A DNA stretch of 64,000 bases from assembly GCF_051200825.1 (NCBI RefSeq), contig NZ_CP195158.1, positions 1,550,001-1,614,000 of the forward strand. The letters are read 5' to 3'. The position numbers were made by a program, and so were the translations under genes. The notes beneath the pieces were generated by a model, which saw only the letters and a program-made list of their open reading frames with translations, was not told where the DNA came from and did no database searches. Shown one piece after another: positions 1-8,106 of the stretch. This stretch comes from Formosa sp030427735. Lineage in GTDB: Bacteria > Bacteroidota > Bacteroidia > Flavobacteriales > Flavobacteriaceae. Within the stretch, counting starts at the first letter, position 1, and every line of letters starts with the position of its first letter.

Positions 1-267
1 CAAACCATGATTATTAAAATCCTGAACAAAAAACAACATCCAGAACAGTCCTATAAATCCTGTTTAGGTATACTTCACTTAGCCAAAAAAGTGGGAAAAC
101 AGCGCTTAGATAATGCTTGTAGACGTGCTTTGGATTATGACTCTTATAATTATAATATGATAGAAAACATACTAAAAAAAGGATGGGACAAACTAGATGA
201 AACCATAGAGGAACCCGTTGATATCCCCAACCATAATAACATTAGAGGCAGTCACTATTATAAATAA
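1..267 (+). mobile_element. istA: IS21-family transposase IstA, 3' end only
   Basis: The reading frame is open from the first base of the window, so only the last ~88 codons of the large IS21 transposase are visible. The catalytic DDE core would lie outside the window. The segment is basic and helical (KKVGKQRLDNACRRAL), as in the C-terminal region of IstA proteins. The main support is the next gene: IstB starts 9 bp downstream, and istA-istB is the standard IS21 order. The ATG at position 7 is internal, not the true start. Confidence 0.8.
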
Positions 268-276
268 AATTAGATT

Positions 277-1002
277 ATGAATACAAAAACATTAGAACAA
301 ATGAAGCAACTAAGGCTCTTTGGTATGCATAGAGCCTTTGAAAATAGTTTAACGCCCGAGAGCATTAACTACACCAGCGACGAACTCGTAGCATATCTTA
401 CCCAATCTGAATGGGACGATCGTCAAAACCGTAAAATAGAACGCTTAACAAAATCGGCTTACTTTAGGTACAGTGCCGTCATGGAAGCTATAGACTATGA
501 TCCGTCAAGAGCACTCGATAAAAACCAGATCCAACGTTTTTCTTGTTGTGATTTTATTAAAAATAAACAAAATATCCTTATAACTGGAAGTACTGGTGCC
601 GGTAAAAGCTATATGGCCTCTGCTATAGGACATCAAGCGTGTTCTCTAGGCTACAAGGTTGTGTATTATAATACCAATAAACTGTTTACCTTATTAAAAA
701 CCGCTAAGGCAGATGGTTCCTATTTAAAACAGATTAGTAAACTAGAAAAACAAGATCTTTTAATTTTAGACGACTTTGGTCTTAGAGCTCTGGATAATAT
801 GAACCGTCATGCATTAATGGAAATTATTGAAGACCGCCATGGTAAACACAGTACCATTATTGCCTCGCAATTACCTGTGGAAGCCTGGCATGAACTGATA
901 GGAGAACACACCATTGCAGATGCCATTTTAGACAGGCTTGTACACACAGCTCATCGTATTGATATTAAAGGAGAATCTATGCGTAAAAAATTAAAAAAAT
1001 AA
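277..1002 (+). mobile_element. istB: IS21-family helper ATPase IstB
   Basis: A 241-residue AAA+ ATPase of DnaC/IstB type. It shows Walker A GSTGAGKS (about residues 103-110), Walker B LLILDDFG (about 160-167) and an arginine-rich C-terminal helix. In IS21 elements IstB assembles on target DNA and hands it to the IstA transposase. Length and start are normal for the family and the gene looks intact. It closely follows the istA end. Downstream (about 1033-1096) are the multiple end repeats expected of an IS21 right end. Confidence 0.93.
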
Positions 1003-1044
1003 CACTAAATTTAAACACAAATGAATCGATTTTGAGCACTTAGT

Positions 1045-1100
1045 TTACTATGCTCAGTTTGACCCGCCGAGGGTGGCTCACTTTGTCCGCCCCATCCAGT
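1045..1100 (+). repeat. IS21 right end: tandem terminal transposase-binding repeats
   Basis: Two related blocks follow istB: GCTCAGTTTGACCCGCC and GGCTCACTTTGTCCGCC, separated by a few bases. IS21 ends typically carry several such repeats. The exact outer boundary cannot be fixed without the left end or an empty site. It lies near 1096-1110, where the sequence changes to an open pentapeptide-repeat reading frame. Confidence 0.6.
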
Positions 1101-1839
1101 AGCAAGATATATCATTTTTGAAAATGTTGATTTTTCAAAAACATATTTTGAAAACTCCTATTTAAGAGACTGTAAGTTTATTAGATGTAACTTTGAAGGT
1201 GCTAAATTTACGGGATGTAATTTACAGGGATCCTATTTTGATAACTGTACTTTTGATTATGTAAATTTTGAAAAAACGTTTGTAGATGATGAAATTTTTG
1301 AGTGTGCTCCTAAACAAGATAACTTGAAATATAAATTTTCTAGATCTTTAAAGCTAAACTATGCATCGGTTGGAGACTATATTAAAGCTTCAAAAGCAGT
1401 GACAATAGAACTTGAAGCTACGAAAAGTCACTTGAAGGATAGTTGGCTATCAGGTGATCAATATTATAAAACTAAATATGGTGGACCAAAAAGAACAGTA
1501 GAGCAATTTTGGAAATGGTTTAAAGTAAGTCTTCTTGATTTTGTATGGGGTAATGGAGAAAGTTTGTGGCGATTGGTTCGCTTTAATTTAATAATTTTTT
1601 CCTTATTAACTTTATATGATATTTTTAAAAAATCAGTATCACAGTTAAATGTTTTAGAAATTTTTGAAGTTTTCCTTATTAAGGTTCCTAGTAATTATTT
1701 TGGAATAATAATTAAGCAAGGAGATCAAAACTATTTTGAATATTATCCAAATTGGTTATCCCTACTTCTAGTAATAACAAGGTTAGTATGTTTTGGGCTT
1801 TTAATGTCCATCATTATAAAAAAATACAATAGACGATGA
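1100..1839 (+). pseudogene. Pentapeptide-repeat / two-TM membrane protein, 5' truncated by IS21
   Basis: The frame is open from 1063 (inside the IS end) through 1839, with no ATG near the beginning. Residues from about 1117 to 1275 form at least ten uninterrupted pentapeptides with F or L at every fifth position (for example RDCKF, IRCNF, EGAKF, TGCNL), the signature of a right-handed quadrilateral beta-helix. A soluble linker follows, then two hydrophobic segments (about 1570-1625 and 1756-1820), suggesting a two-TM membrane anchor or pore with no recognisable TVGYG-type filter. The missing start and the IS21 end immediately upstream point to truncation by insertion. A TTG at 1324 could restart translation but would drop every pentapeptide. 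It overlaps the next gene by 4 bp (ATGA). Confidence 0.75.
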
Positions 1840-2471
1840 AACATATTTATGTTTTTGGGTCTATTGTTAGAGGTGAAATAGATCAATATTCTGATACTGA
1901 TTTATTGTTAATAACTGATGAGCAAATTAAAAATATAGATATAAATAAATATTCTGTATACACATCAAATAGGATTAATGAATTGTATAAGGAGGGCAAT
2001 CCCTTTGCTTGGCATTTATATTATGAATCTAAATTAGTATACTCGTCAAATGATAAGGATTTTTTAAGTGAATTAGGTAAGCCTGCTAAATATTTAAATT
2101 GTAAATCTGATTTATTGAAATTTAAAAAATTGTTCGATGATAGTAAAATTTCGATTAAAGAAGATAATTTTTCTACGGTTTTTGATCTTTCAATGATTTT
2201 TTTAGCAATAAGAAATTTTGCTACATGTTACACTCTTGGATGTTATGAAACACCAATTTTTAGTAGATTAACATTTGAAAAATTATCTGATTACCCGTTA
2301 AAATTGGATAATGAAATAAAAGATATATTAATGATGTCAAGAATTAGTTCAACAAGAGGAGTTAATTATACTTTAGAAGATGAATCCTTAATTTTGTTAG
2401 ATTTAAATTTGGATAAAATTGAAAGTTGGTTTAATGAAATATTAGATAATTATGAGAGCAGAATTCAATAG
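1836..2471 (+). CDS. Minimal nucleotidyltransferase (MNT-like) protein
   Basis: A 211-residue protein that opens with the nucleotidyltransferase signature GSIVRGEIDQYSDTDLLL: GSxxRG, then SDxDL about ten residues later, giving the two metal-binding aspartates. Such proteins NMPylate or AMPylate protein or RNA targets and often act as antitoxins beside HEPN or other toxic partners. The remaining ~170 residues are helical and do not match a family I can name. It overlaps both neighbours (4 bp upstream, 20 bp downstream), so it was probably translated together with the truncated membrane protein. Whether it is an antitoxin, a sensor or an effector activator is not shown by the sequence. Confidence 0.7.
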   Translation: MKHIYVFGSIVRGEIDQYSDTDLLLITDEQIKNIDINKYSVYTSNRINELYKEGNPFAWHLYYESKLVYSSNDKDFLSELGKPAKYLNCKSDLLKFKKLFDDSKISIKEDNFSTVFDLSMIFLAIRNFATCYTLGCYETPIFSRLTFEKLSDYPLKLDNEIKDILMMSRISSTRGVNYTLEDESLILLDLNLDKIESWFNEILDNYESRIQ

Positions 2472-2742
2472 TAGAGTGGATTTACAAAGAGAAGTAATTA
2501 AAATAGTAAATCAAAATAATTTTAAAACTGGATTAAATGGACTTTCCAGGCCAGCAATAGAAAGTTGGATTTTAAGCAATAATATTTCTAATGTTATATT
2601 AAAGAAATGTCTTGTTAGAATATCTGAAAAGCTATTCTTTATAGCAAATAAAAGCCAAGACCAAATAACAGAGGAGTATAAGAGCTTGCAAAATAGTGTA
2701 AGAAGAGATATGAAAGTACTAAAAAAAATGGTCTCAGAATAA
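2452..2742 (+). CDS. Small helical protein, unknown family
   Basis: A 96-residue, basic, predominantly helical protein (KKCLVRISEKLF, VRRDMKVLKKM) with no signal peptide or membrane segment. I do not recognise a family. Its start lies 20 bp inside the nucleotidyltransferase gene and its stop is 3 bp before the GIY-YIG gene, so it belongs to the same operon. Base composition is as AT-rich as its two upstream neighbours. A minus-strand ORF at 2511-2837 overlaps it, but operon packing favours the plus-strand reading. Confidence 0.6.
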   Translation: MRAEFNSRVDLQREVIKIVNQNNFKTGLNGLSRPAIESWILSNNISNVILKKCLVRISEKLFFIANKSQDQITEEYKSLQNSVRRDMKVLKKMVSE

Positions 2743-2745
2743 ATT

Positions 2746-3582
2746 ATGAGACCACAAACCATACAAATATTTTTACCAGACGGCTCACCAACCAGTATTC
2801 GTGAAGCAGAATTAACCAACAGGTTAGTTAAAGCCATTATGTTTCCAAGAAATAAAATGCAGGAAGTCGCTAAACGCGATATGGTGCATTATACGGGTGT
2901 TTATTTTTTGTTTGGTAACACCGAAGATGGCGCGAAACCATTAGTCTACATAGGTGAAGGGGAAGATTGTTTTAAACGCATACAATCGCATAACCGTAAT
3001 AAAGACTTTTGGACGCACTGTGTTATTATTTCAACCAAAACAGACGAATACACCAAAACAGATGGAAAATATCTCGAGTATCATAGTTTGGTTAAAGCTA
3101 AAGACATTGGCAGATATGTAATAGAAAATGATGGCGGATCTAATAAGCCATCAATTTCAGAAAGTAGAGAATTTGACTTGCTGGATAACTTTGAAACAGC
3201 TAAAATGCTTTTAGCAACCCTAGGGTATCCTATTTTTGAAGAAAAAAGAAAAAAAGACTCTAAAAAGGAGTTGTTTTATTGTAAAGGAAAAGATGCTTAT
3301 GCTTTAGGCGAATACACCGAAGACGGTATGTTAGTTTATAAAGGTGGTAAATGTACTTTAATAGAAACACCAACCGCTGGTCCGTGGGTAATAAATAGAA
3401 GACAAAAGCTTATACAGGATCACGTTTTGGTTAAAGAGGATGGGATGTATATTTTTCAAGAAGATTATATTTTCGATTCTGTTTCTTCAGCCGCTGCAAC
3501 TGTTTTAGCAAGAAGAGCGAACGGTTGGAGAGAGTGGAAGAATAAAGACGGTAAAACTTTGGATGAGTTGAAAAGGAAATAA
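2746..3582 (+). CDS. GIY-YIG nuclease family protein with C-terminal DUF4357
   Basis: A 278-residue protein. Residues ~50-140 carry a GIY-YIG-like core (TGVYFLFG, then LVYIGEGEDCFKRI), with the two aromatic strand motifs and the following Arg-containing helix. The C-terminal ~50 residues (SSAAATVLARRANGWREW...GKTLDEL) match the DUF4357 module that often follows this nuclease type. These proteins sit in accessory regions and are thought to cut DNA, but the substrate is unknown. The start is 3 bp after the preceding gene. Codon use looks closer to the core genome than that of the three genes upstream, so it may have a different history. Confidence 0.8.
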   Translation: MRPQTIQIFLPDGSPTSIREAELTNRLVKAIMFPRNKMQEVAKRDMVHYTGVYFLFGNTEDGAKPLVYIGEGEDCFKRIQSHNRNKDFWTHCVIISTKTDEYTKTDGKYLEYHSLVKAKDIGRYVIENDGGSNKPSISESREFDLLDNFETAKMLLATLGYPIFEEKRKKDSKKELFYCKGKDAYALGEYTEDGMLVYKGGKCTLIETPTAGPWVINRRQKLIQDHVLVKEDGMYIFQEDYIFDSVSSAAATVLARRANGWREWKNKDGKTLDELKRK

Positions 3583-3694
3583 ATAACTTCCTATAAAATA
3601 CTAGAATACATTTTGATAGAATTGAGCAAGGCAAAATAAATTTAACCTTGCTCAAAATTACTCTTAGTGAATTTAAAGAATTATTGATTCAAAG

Positions 3695-4030
3695 CTAAGC
3701 CCAAACTATTTGTCTATTTTTCAAAAAAAAATGACTTCTACAATTTTTTGTTCTCCATATTGACGGAGAAATCGAAAAATTAGAACCATCAATAAAAACA
3801 AACCAACAAGGATTAGCATCATCAATCAAATTAAGCATGATATTTTCATTACAACCACAAGGGCATTTTAATAATGCATACCAATAATCATTTAATTCTT
3901 CCTTTCCCTCTATGTACAATACCTTATTCTTTGGCTCTTGAGGTAATTCAGGAACAATAACTAATTTATATTCACCTTTTTTTTTATTAAAAAGACATAA
4001 AAACCAATTAAACAACTTCTCCACTAACAT
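3695..4030 (-). CDS. DUF6527 protein of ubiquitin-like operon
   Basis: A 111-residue protein with the DUF6527 pattern: KCPCGC at residues 55-60, the P-S-I segment at 89-91, and NCRSHFFL at 96-103 followed by I-V-W. C56/C58/C60 with C97 and H100 could form a metal site. DUF6527 is a recurrent partner of bacterial E1/E2/JAB operons, and a role in processing or deconjugation has been proposed. Its start overlaps the JAB-E1 gene by 23 bp, which implies translational coupling as the last gene of a three-gene operon. The N-terminal LFNWFLCLF stretch is hydrophobic but short. Confidence 0.8.
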   Translation of the reverse strand: MLVEKLFNWFLCLFNKKKGEYKLVIVPELPQEPKNKVLYIEGKEELNDYWYALLKCPCGCNENIMLNLIDDANPCWFVFIDGSNFSISPSIWRTKNCRSHFFLKNRQIVWA

Positions 4031-5393
4031 ATAACTTTAAATTTGGTTCAAAATCACCTACTCCAATAGATTCTGAGTGTAACTCATCTTCTGTATCACC
4101 TACGTAATAAGAGTTAAAATCCCAATCAGTTAAATTAACTACTGTATGTGAATATTTAGAATTGTCTCCATAACGAAAAGGATGAATTCTCCCAAGCATA
4201 TCATTTACAGCTATAGAAGAACAAAATGAATTAACACTAATAACAGCTGGACTTTCTACATCTGCATTATCAAAATATGCTTGTCTATTCTTATACTCTT
4301 CTTCGGAAAGTCTCTTTAAGCTTTCAGCTGTTAACTGTTCTTGATTATATACCCCTCTTTCTAATAAAGTTTTACTATTAGGATAAACATAATGAATATT
4401 ACCTACAATAGAATCAATACCTCCATTTCCATCTGCAACTAATTTTACTCCTATATCACTAATAGGAACGAGATAATAAGTTGAAATCAAATTAAGATAA
4501 TGCCTGCCTTCAACAGAATCCATACAACCAAATATATAATCACAACTGGCAAATTCATCCATTGCATTCCGACTTTCCTGAATTAAACAGGAATAAGTAA
4601 TAACTTCAGTTCCTAAATTTACCTTTTCAATATGCTCTTTAATAACATCAACTTTTAATCTTTTTAAATCCGCATCTGAGGCCTTTGACATAACTATTCT
4701 GTTCAAATTTTCATGTCCCATTACATCAGGATCAGCAATTACTAATTTACCAACTCCCAATCGATACAACATTTGAATAACGGGGCTTCCAGTACCAGAA
4801 CAACCAACAACACCTATTTTCATCTTTTTAAGATTATATATAGTTTCTGAACCAAACGTTTGCGCATTTCGTTTAAAAGCTTTCTCTATAGCATCCAAAC
4901 TATTAGAATGAGAAAACAGCTTAACATTTTCACCTATTACTGAAATTTTATCAATTTCAGTAAAACTTAAATTTGATTTTATTTCCCTTCCTTTCATAGT
5001 ACCATTAGGGTACATTATCATACTGGCATGAGGCAAATCTTTATCTAACCAACCATAAACGGAATCAAAAAACGACCTATCCGAATTATCATCCAAAACT
5101 GAAAAATCTGAATTATCAACAAAGTGAGAATGTATTTTAACAACACCTAACCCTTTTGATAATGCTTTATCTAAAACGTGCTCAACGTTAATAGTCTCCC
5201 ATGAAACAGAATTTTCTGTTCTTAAACATTTATCATATGGCATTAAATAAATTTCATGTATCAATAAAAAATCATTACCATCATGATTTAATCTTCCACA
5301 TAATGCAAATGCAAGAGCTTCCAAACCATCTCCTCCATGAAGATGGTTTTTCAACTCTTGATGCATTTTTTCAGTCATTTTAACATGCATCAT
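4008..5393 (-). CDS. JAMM/JAB peptidase fused to ThiF/E1-like adenylyltransferase
   Basis: 461 residues in two modules. Residues ~1-135 are a JAB (Mov34/MPN) metalloprotease with a perfect HSHx7Sx2D motif (H88, H90, S98, D101) and E26 as candidate catalytic Glu. Residues ~165-430 are a ThiF/E1 domain with nucleotide loop GCSGTGS (197-203), the ADPD acidic pair (D221, D223) and N229/R232 as in MoeB and UBA enzymes. The E1 part should adenylate the Ubl C terminus and the JAB part should trim or remove Ubls. I see no cysteine between 291 and 390, where an E1 thioester Cys is expected; that stretch has S340 instead. It starts 11 bp after the Ubl-E2 gene and overlaps the DUF6527 gene. Confidence 0.88.
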   Translation of the reverse strand: MMHVKMTEKMHQELKNHLHGGDGLEALAFALCGRLNHDGNDFLLIHEIYLMPYDKCLRTENSVSWETINVEHVLDKALSKGLGVVKIHSHFVDNSDFSVLDDNSDRSFFDSVYGWLDKDLPHASMIMYPNGTMKGREIKSNLSFTEIDKISVIGENVKLFSHSNSLDAIEKAFKRNAQTFGSETIYNLKKMKIGVVGCSGTGSPVIQMLYRLGVGKLVIADPDVMGHENLNRIVMSKASDADLKRLKVDVIKEHIEKVNLGTEVITYSCLIQESRNAMDEFASCDYIFGCMDSVEGRHYLNLISTYYLVPISDIGVKLVADGNGGIDSIVGNIHYVYPNSKTLLERGVYNQEQLTAESLKRLSEEEYKNRQAYFDNADVESPAVISVNSFCSSIAVNDMLGRIHPFRYGDNSKYSHTVVNLTDWDFNSYYVGDTEDELHSESIGVGDFEPNLKLYVSGEVV

Positions 5394-5404
5394 AACAACA
5401 ACTT

Positions 5405-6358
5405 TTAACGTTTATTAAATTCTGCATTTAAACAACTTAACATTAAATCAAGATGAGATTCAATATTATCAATTTTAGGATTCCATCTATTTGCCGCTAT
5501 CCTATGTCTTGACCAGCGTTGGTAGATTTTACCTTCAATTGATTGACTACTTAGAGCCCTGATCATTTTACCATCTACCCTATTTAAAGCAGGGCTAAAA
5601 TAAATCATATCAAGTTGAGATGTTGGATAATGCGGAGGTATAAGAATAGCCGCATCGGTTTTTTTAACATTATAACCATCAGGGATATTAAAATCCCTAA
5701 TAATTAACCAGTTTAAGTTTCCACTTCTAATAAAGTCAACTGAATTACCGATAGAGGCTAAATAATAAATATCATCTTTAGGTAATTCAAAATTGGTTTT
5801 ATCAATAAAACCTTCTATACAATCCAAAGCTTCATAAACAAATCGCTCTACACCACATTTCGTCAAATCAATTTTTTGCTCTGGTTGAACAATTTCTTTA
5901 CCCTTTTTTGTAAACATCCTTAATCTATGTTTATTAGGGTCCTTGTTAACTAGCTTTAAAATTTCCTCCCGAGTAACCTCCTCTTGCCTAACTGTAAACT
6001 TATCTCCATTTATTTTAATTAAATACTGATAGGTAATTACAGGTTTAACACCTTTACAAAAACAATCTTCTAAATCAATAGTTTCTTGTTTGTAGGGTAA
6101 AATTATAAAGCGTTCGATACCACATTCAGTTAAATCAACCACAACTAAAGGTCCTATTTCTAATTTCCCCTTTTTTGTAACCATTCTTATAAAATGCGTA
6201 TCGGGACTTGTCCCTGCAAGGTTATGCAAATCATTACCTGTAATGGTTTGATTTTCTATTGAGTATTCAGTTTCATTTATATGAATAATATATTCATAAG
6301 CTAGAGCTGGCACCATGCCGCTACAATAGCAATCTTTCAAATGGGTTTTCTTTTCCAT
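5405..6358 (-). CDS. Tandem ubiquitin-like repeats fused to a Prok-E2_E-type E2 domain
   Basis: 317 residues. Two homologous ubiquitin-like units (about 7-85 and 95-174) each begin with LxDCxCxG and contain (M/F)xTKKGK and (V/I)DLT-C-G-ERF; they match the bacterial multiubiquitin type. The C-terminal ~130 residues resemble the Prok-E2_E family (ILIPPHYP at 238-245, LDMIYFSP at 249-256, a Trp-rich WSRHR...RWNP block at 282-294). The only cysteines in the E2 part are at its edges (C180, C309), so a classical E2 active-site Cys is not evident. It is the first gene of the operon. How the Ubl repeats are released from an N-terminal fusion is unclear; the downstream JAMM protease is a candidate. 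Confidence 0.85.
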   Translation of the reverse strand: MEKKTHLKDCYCSGMVPALAYEYIIHINETEYSIENQTITGNDLHNLAGTSPDTHFIRMVTKKGKLEIGPLVVVDLTECGIERFIILPYKQETIDLEDCFCKGVKPVITYQYLIKINGDKFTVRQEEVTREEILKLVNKDPNKHRLRMFTKKGKEIVQPEQKIDLTKCGVERFVYEALDCIEGFIDKTNFELPKDDIYYLASIGNSVDFIRSGNLNWLIIRDFNIPDGYNVKKTDAAILIPPHYPTSQLDMIYFSPALNRVDGKMIRALSSQSIEGKIYQRWSRHRIAANRWNPKIDNIESHLDLMLSCLNAEFNKR

Positions 6359-6528
6359 TTTATAATAGTATTTTATTTAAAAAAAATAATGCCCTGTCCT
6401 TAAATCAATCCAACAAATTTGGGCTTAACACTCCATATTGATGAAGGCTAATATGCTAGATATTGAATAATAGTAATAATGCCTTATAAATTTTTAAAAG
6501 GTTAATATTTTCGGACAGAAAACTTTGA

Positions 6529-6560
6529 TTTGGAAAATTAGAGAAGAAACTGTATCTTTG
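6529..6560 (+). promoter_or_regulatory. Bacteroidota-type promoter (TTTG-N20-TATCTTTG)
   Basis: TTTG at 6529-6532 and TATCTTTG at 6553-6560 with a 20-bp spacer match the Bacteroidota -33/-7 consensus (TTTG/TAnnTTTG) exactly. Transcription should start at about 6565-6568. Confidence 0.75.
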
Positions 6561-6565
6561 TACTC

Positions 6566-6656
6566 ACCACAAGATAAAGAATTACTCGGGACGCAAACCC
6601 TTGTATGTTCTAAAATAAAATTCAAATCAGGTAGTTTTCTGCCTGATTTTTTTGTT
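6566..6656 (+). ncRNA. Putative small RNA of about 90 nt, unknown family
   Basis: The segment is bounded by a consensus promoter and a strong intrinsic terminator (stem 6624-6634/6639-6649, TTTT loop, T-run to 6653). There is no start codon with a plausible plus-strand ORF inside it. It contains ACTCGGGACGCAAACCC, which resembles part of a GEMM-type riboswitch by eye, but the rest of that motif is absent. It ends about 255 bp before the XRE-ImmA gene, so it is more likely free-standing than a leader. No Rfam family is claimed. Confidence 0.55.
6624..6656 (+). terminator. Intrinsic terminator of the putative sRNA
   Basis: An 11-bp stem, AAATCAGGTAG with CTGCCTGATTT (one G-U pair), loop TTTT, followed by a run of seven T. 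Confidence 0.8.
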
Positions 6657-6910
6657 TTCAGATTTCCTGAACTTGGAATCAAAGATACAAAAAAATCTTA
6701 AACTCAAAAGCACAATATTACCAATTAGGTTAAAAATTAAAAATTACTTATTAACAATTAAGTTAAAACTGGGAAATAATTTTGCGTAATTTACTCAAAA
6801 GGTTATATTTACATTAAATTTGTCAATTAATAAATTTTATTTTACGAACCTAAATAACAGGCAATTAAACTACCTGATTATAGATTATTATTATCAGTTA
6901 GACTCTTCCT

Positions 6911-8047
6911 ATGGCAAAAAACAAACGTAAATTTGAATCCCCTGGTCAAGCATTAAAATTCTATTTAACTGAAAATGGATGGACTCAAGATGACTTAGCA
7001 CATATTTTAACTATTTCATTAAAACACACGAATGAAATAATTAAAGATAAGAAGTCAATTTCTATTGATACTGCTATTCTATTGAGTAAAGTATTTGAAA
7101 TGGATGCTTATGAGTGGATGGTTTTGGATACTACTTTCCAACTATCAAAAAAGAATGCTCAGAAAAAAGAAGAAAAAGAGGAATTAGTAGAAAGGCAAGT
7201 TGAAGTTTACAAATATCTACCTATAAACGAGCTCTTGAAAAAAGGCTGGTTAAAGCCTTACAACAAAATTGATGATTTGAATAATCAATTGCGTGCTTTT
7301 TTTGGTGTTCCAAAAAACAAACCTTTAGACTTTTCAACACTTAAACTTAATAATGTAGCTATTGAATATAGAAAATCGGACGCCTATAAAGAAAGTGCCA
7401 ATGAAATAAACGCCAAGGCTTGGTATCAAATGGCACTTAATCATTCGAAAAAAATTAAAGTGGAAAAATATAATGAAAAGGGATTAATAGAATTAACTAA
7501 TAATTTACACAATTATACCATAATTAAAGATGGTATTAAATTGTTTATGAATGATTTAAGTAAAGTTGGAGTGAAATTTGTCTTCCTATCTCACTTATCT
7601 AAAACATATTTAGATGGAGCTGCCTTTTATGCAGATAATAACCCGGTTGTAACTTTAACTGGCAGATATGATAGAGTGGATAATTTCTGGTTCACTTTGG
7701 CTCATGAAGTTTCTCACATACTACTTCATCTTCCTAAAAATAAAGATAATGACACAATATTTATGGATGATTCCACAAGTGCTATGACTTCGAAAAAAGA
7801 AAAAGAAGCTAATCAAATGGCAGAAAAAATACTTCTGCAAGATAAAATATTAGATTTTTTTGAACAATATATTGGCTATATTACAGAAGAAAAAGTACAT
7901 GAATTTTCATCTATCTATAACATACATCCGTCAATTGTTGTTGGAATATTAGCATTTAACAAGAAAGTGTCTTATTCTACATTACACCGATTTAAAGAAT
8001 CTGTAAGAGATAAAATACCCAATAAATACAGAGCAGAAGCATTTTAA
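6911..8047 (+). CDS. XRE/HigA-type HTH fused to ImmA/IrrE metallopeptidase
   Basis: 378 residues. The N-terminal ~75 form a HigA-like helix-turn-helix (WTQDDLAHILTISLKHTNEIIKDKKSIS). The C-terminal half has the IrrE/ImmA zinc-protease motif HEVSH at 265-269, with an acidic helix (EKEANQMAEKIL) downstream that could give the third ligand. Family members cleave repressors or act as the antitoxin side of HigBA- or COG2856-type modules. No RelE/HigB-like toxin gene is adjacent, so it stands alone here. It has its own intergenic region upstream and a terminator at 8061-8106 downstream. Confidence 0.85.
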   Translation: MAKNKRKFESPGQALKFYLTENGWTQDDLAHILTISLKHTNEIIKDKKSISIDTAILLSKVFEMDAYEWMVLDTTFQLSKKNAQKKEEKEELVERQVEVYKYLPINELLKKGWLKPYNKIDDLNNQLRAFFGVPKNKPLDFSTLKLNNVAIEYRKSDAYKESANEINAKAWYQMALNHSKKIKVEKYNEKGLIELTNNLHNYTIIKDGIKLFMNDLSKVGVKFVFLSHLSKTYLDGAAFYADNNPVVTLTGRYDRVDNFWFTLAHEVSHILLHLPKNKDNDTIFMDDSTSAMTSKKEKEANQMAEKILLQDKILDFFEQYIGYITEEKVHEFSSIYNIHPSIVVGILAFNKKVSYSTLHRFKESVRDKIPNKYRAEAF

Positions 8048-8060
8048 TCAAAACATTCTA

Positions 8061-8106
8061 AAATCCGGAAAATTACCAATTACAGTAATTCTACGGGTTT
8101 TTTAAT
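8061..8106 (+). terminator. Intrinsic terminator after the XRE-ImmA gene
   Basis: AAATCCG pairs with CGGGTTT on the outside and AATTAC with GTAATT inside, followed by a T-run (8098-8103). Confidence 0.6.

Larger units (their letters stand above)
6359..6910. other. 552-bp intergenic region upstream of the Ubl operon and the XRE-ImmA gene
   Basis: A divergent intergenic region, very AT-rich. It must hold the promoter of the minus-strand Ubl operon and that of the plus-strand regulator-protease gene. It also contains a complete plus-strand transcription unit without a convincing ORF (promoter 6529-6560, terminator 6624-6656), listed separately. A TAAATTTG at 6815-6822 fits the -7 consensus for the gene starting at 6911. 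Confidence 0.6.

Noticed and set aside
2511..2837. 108-codon minus-strand ORF overlapping the small helical protein
   Set aside because: The plus-strand reading fits an operon with 20-bp and 3-bp spacing. The minus-strand product would overlap two plus-strand genes and looks like reverse-complement AT-rich sequence.
6585..6602. GGGACGCAAACCC resembling a c-di-GMP (GEMM-I) riboswitch
   Set aside because: Only one half of the motif is present. The other conserved segments and the three-way stem arrangement are missing, and the unit is not a leader of a nearby gene.
6494..6682. 62-codon minus-strand ORF across the sRNA region
   Set aside because: It runs antisense through a consensus promoter, a GC-balanced RNA core and a terminator hairpin on the plus strand, and its peptide resembles no protein. 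Most likely a chance ORF.
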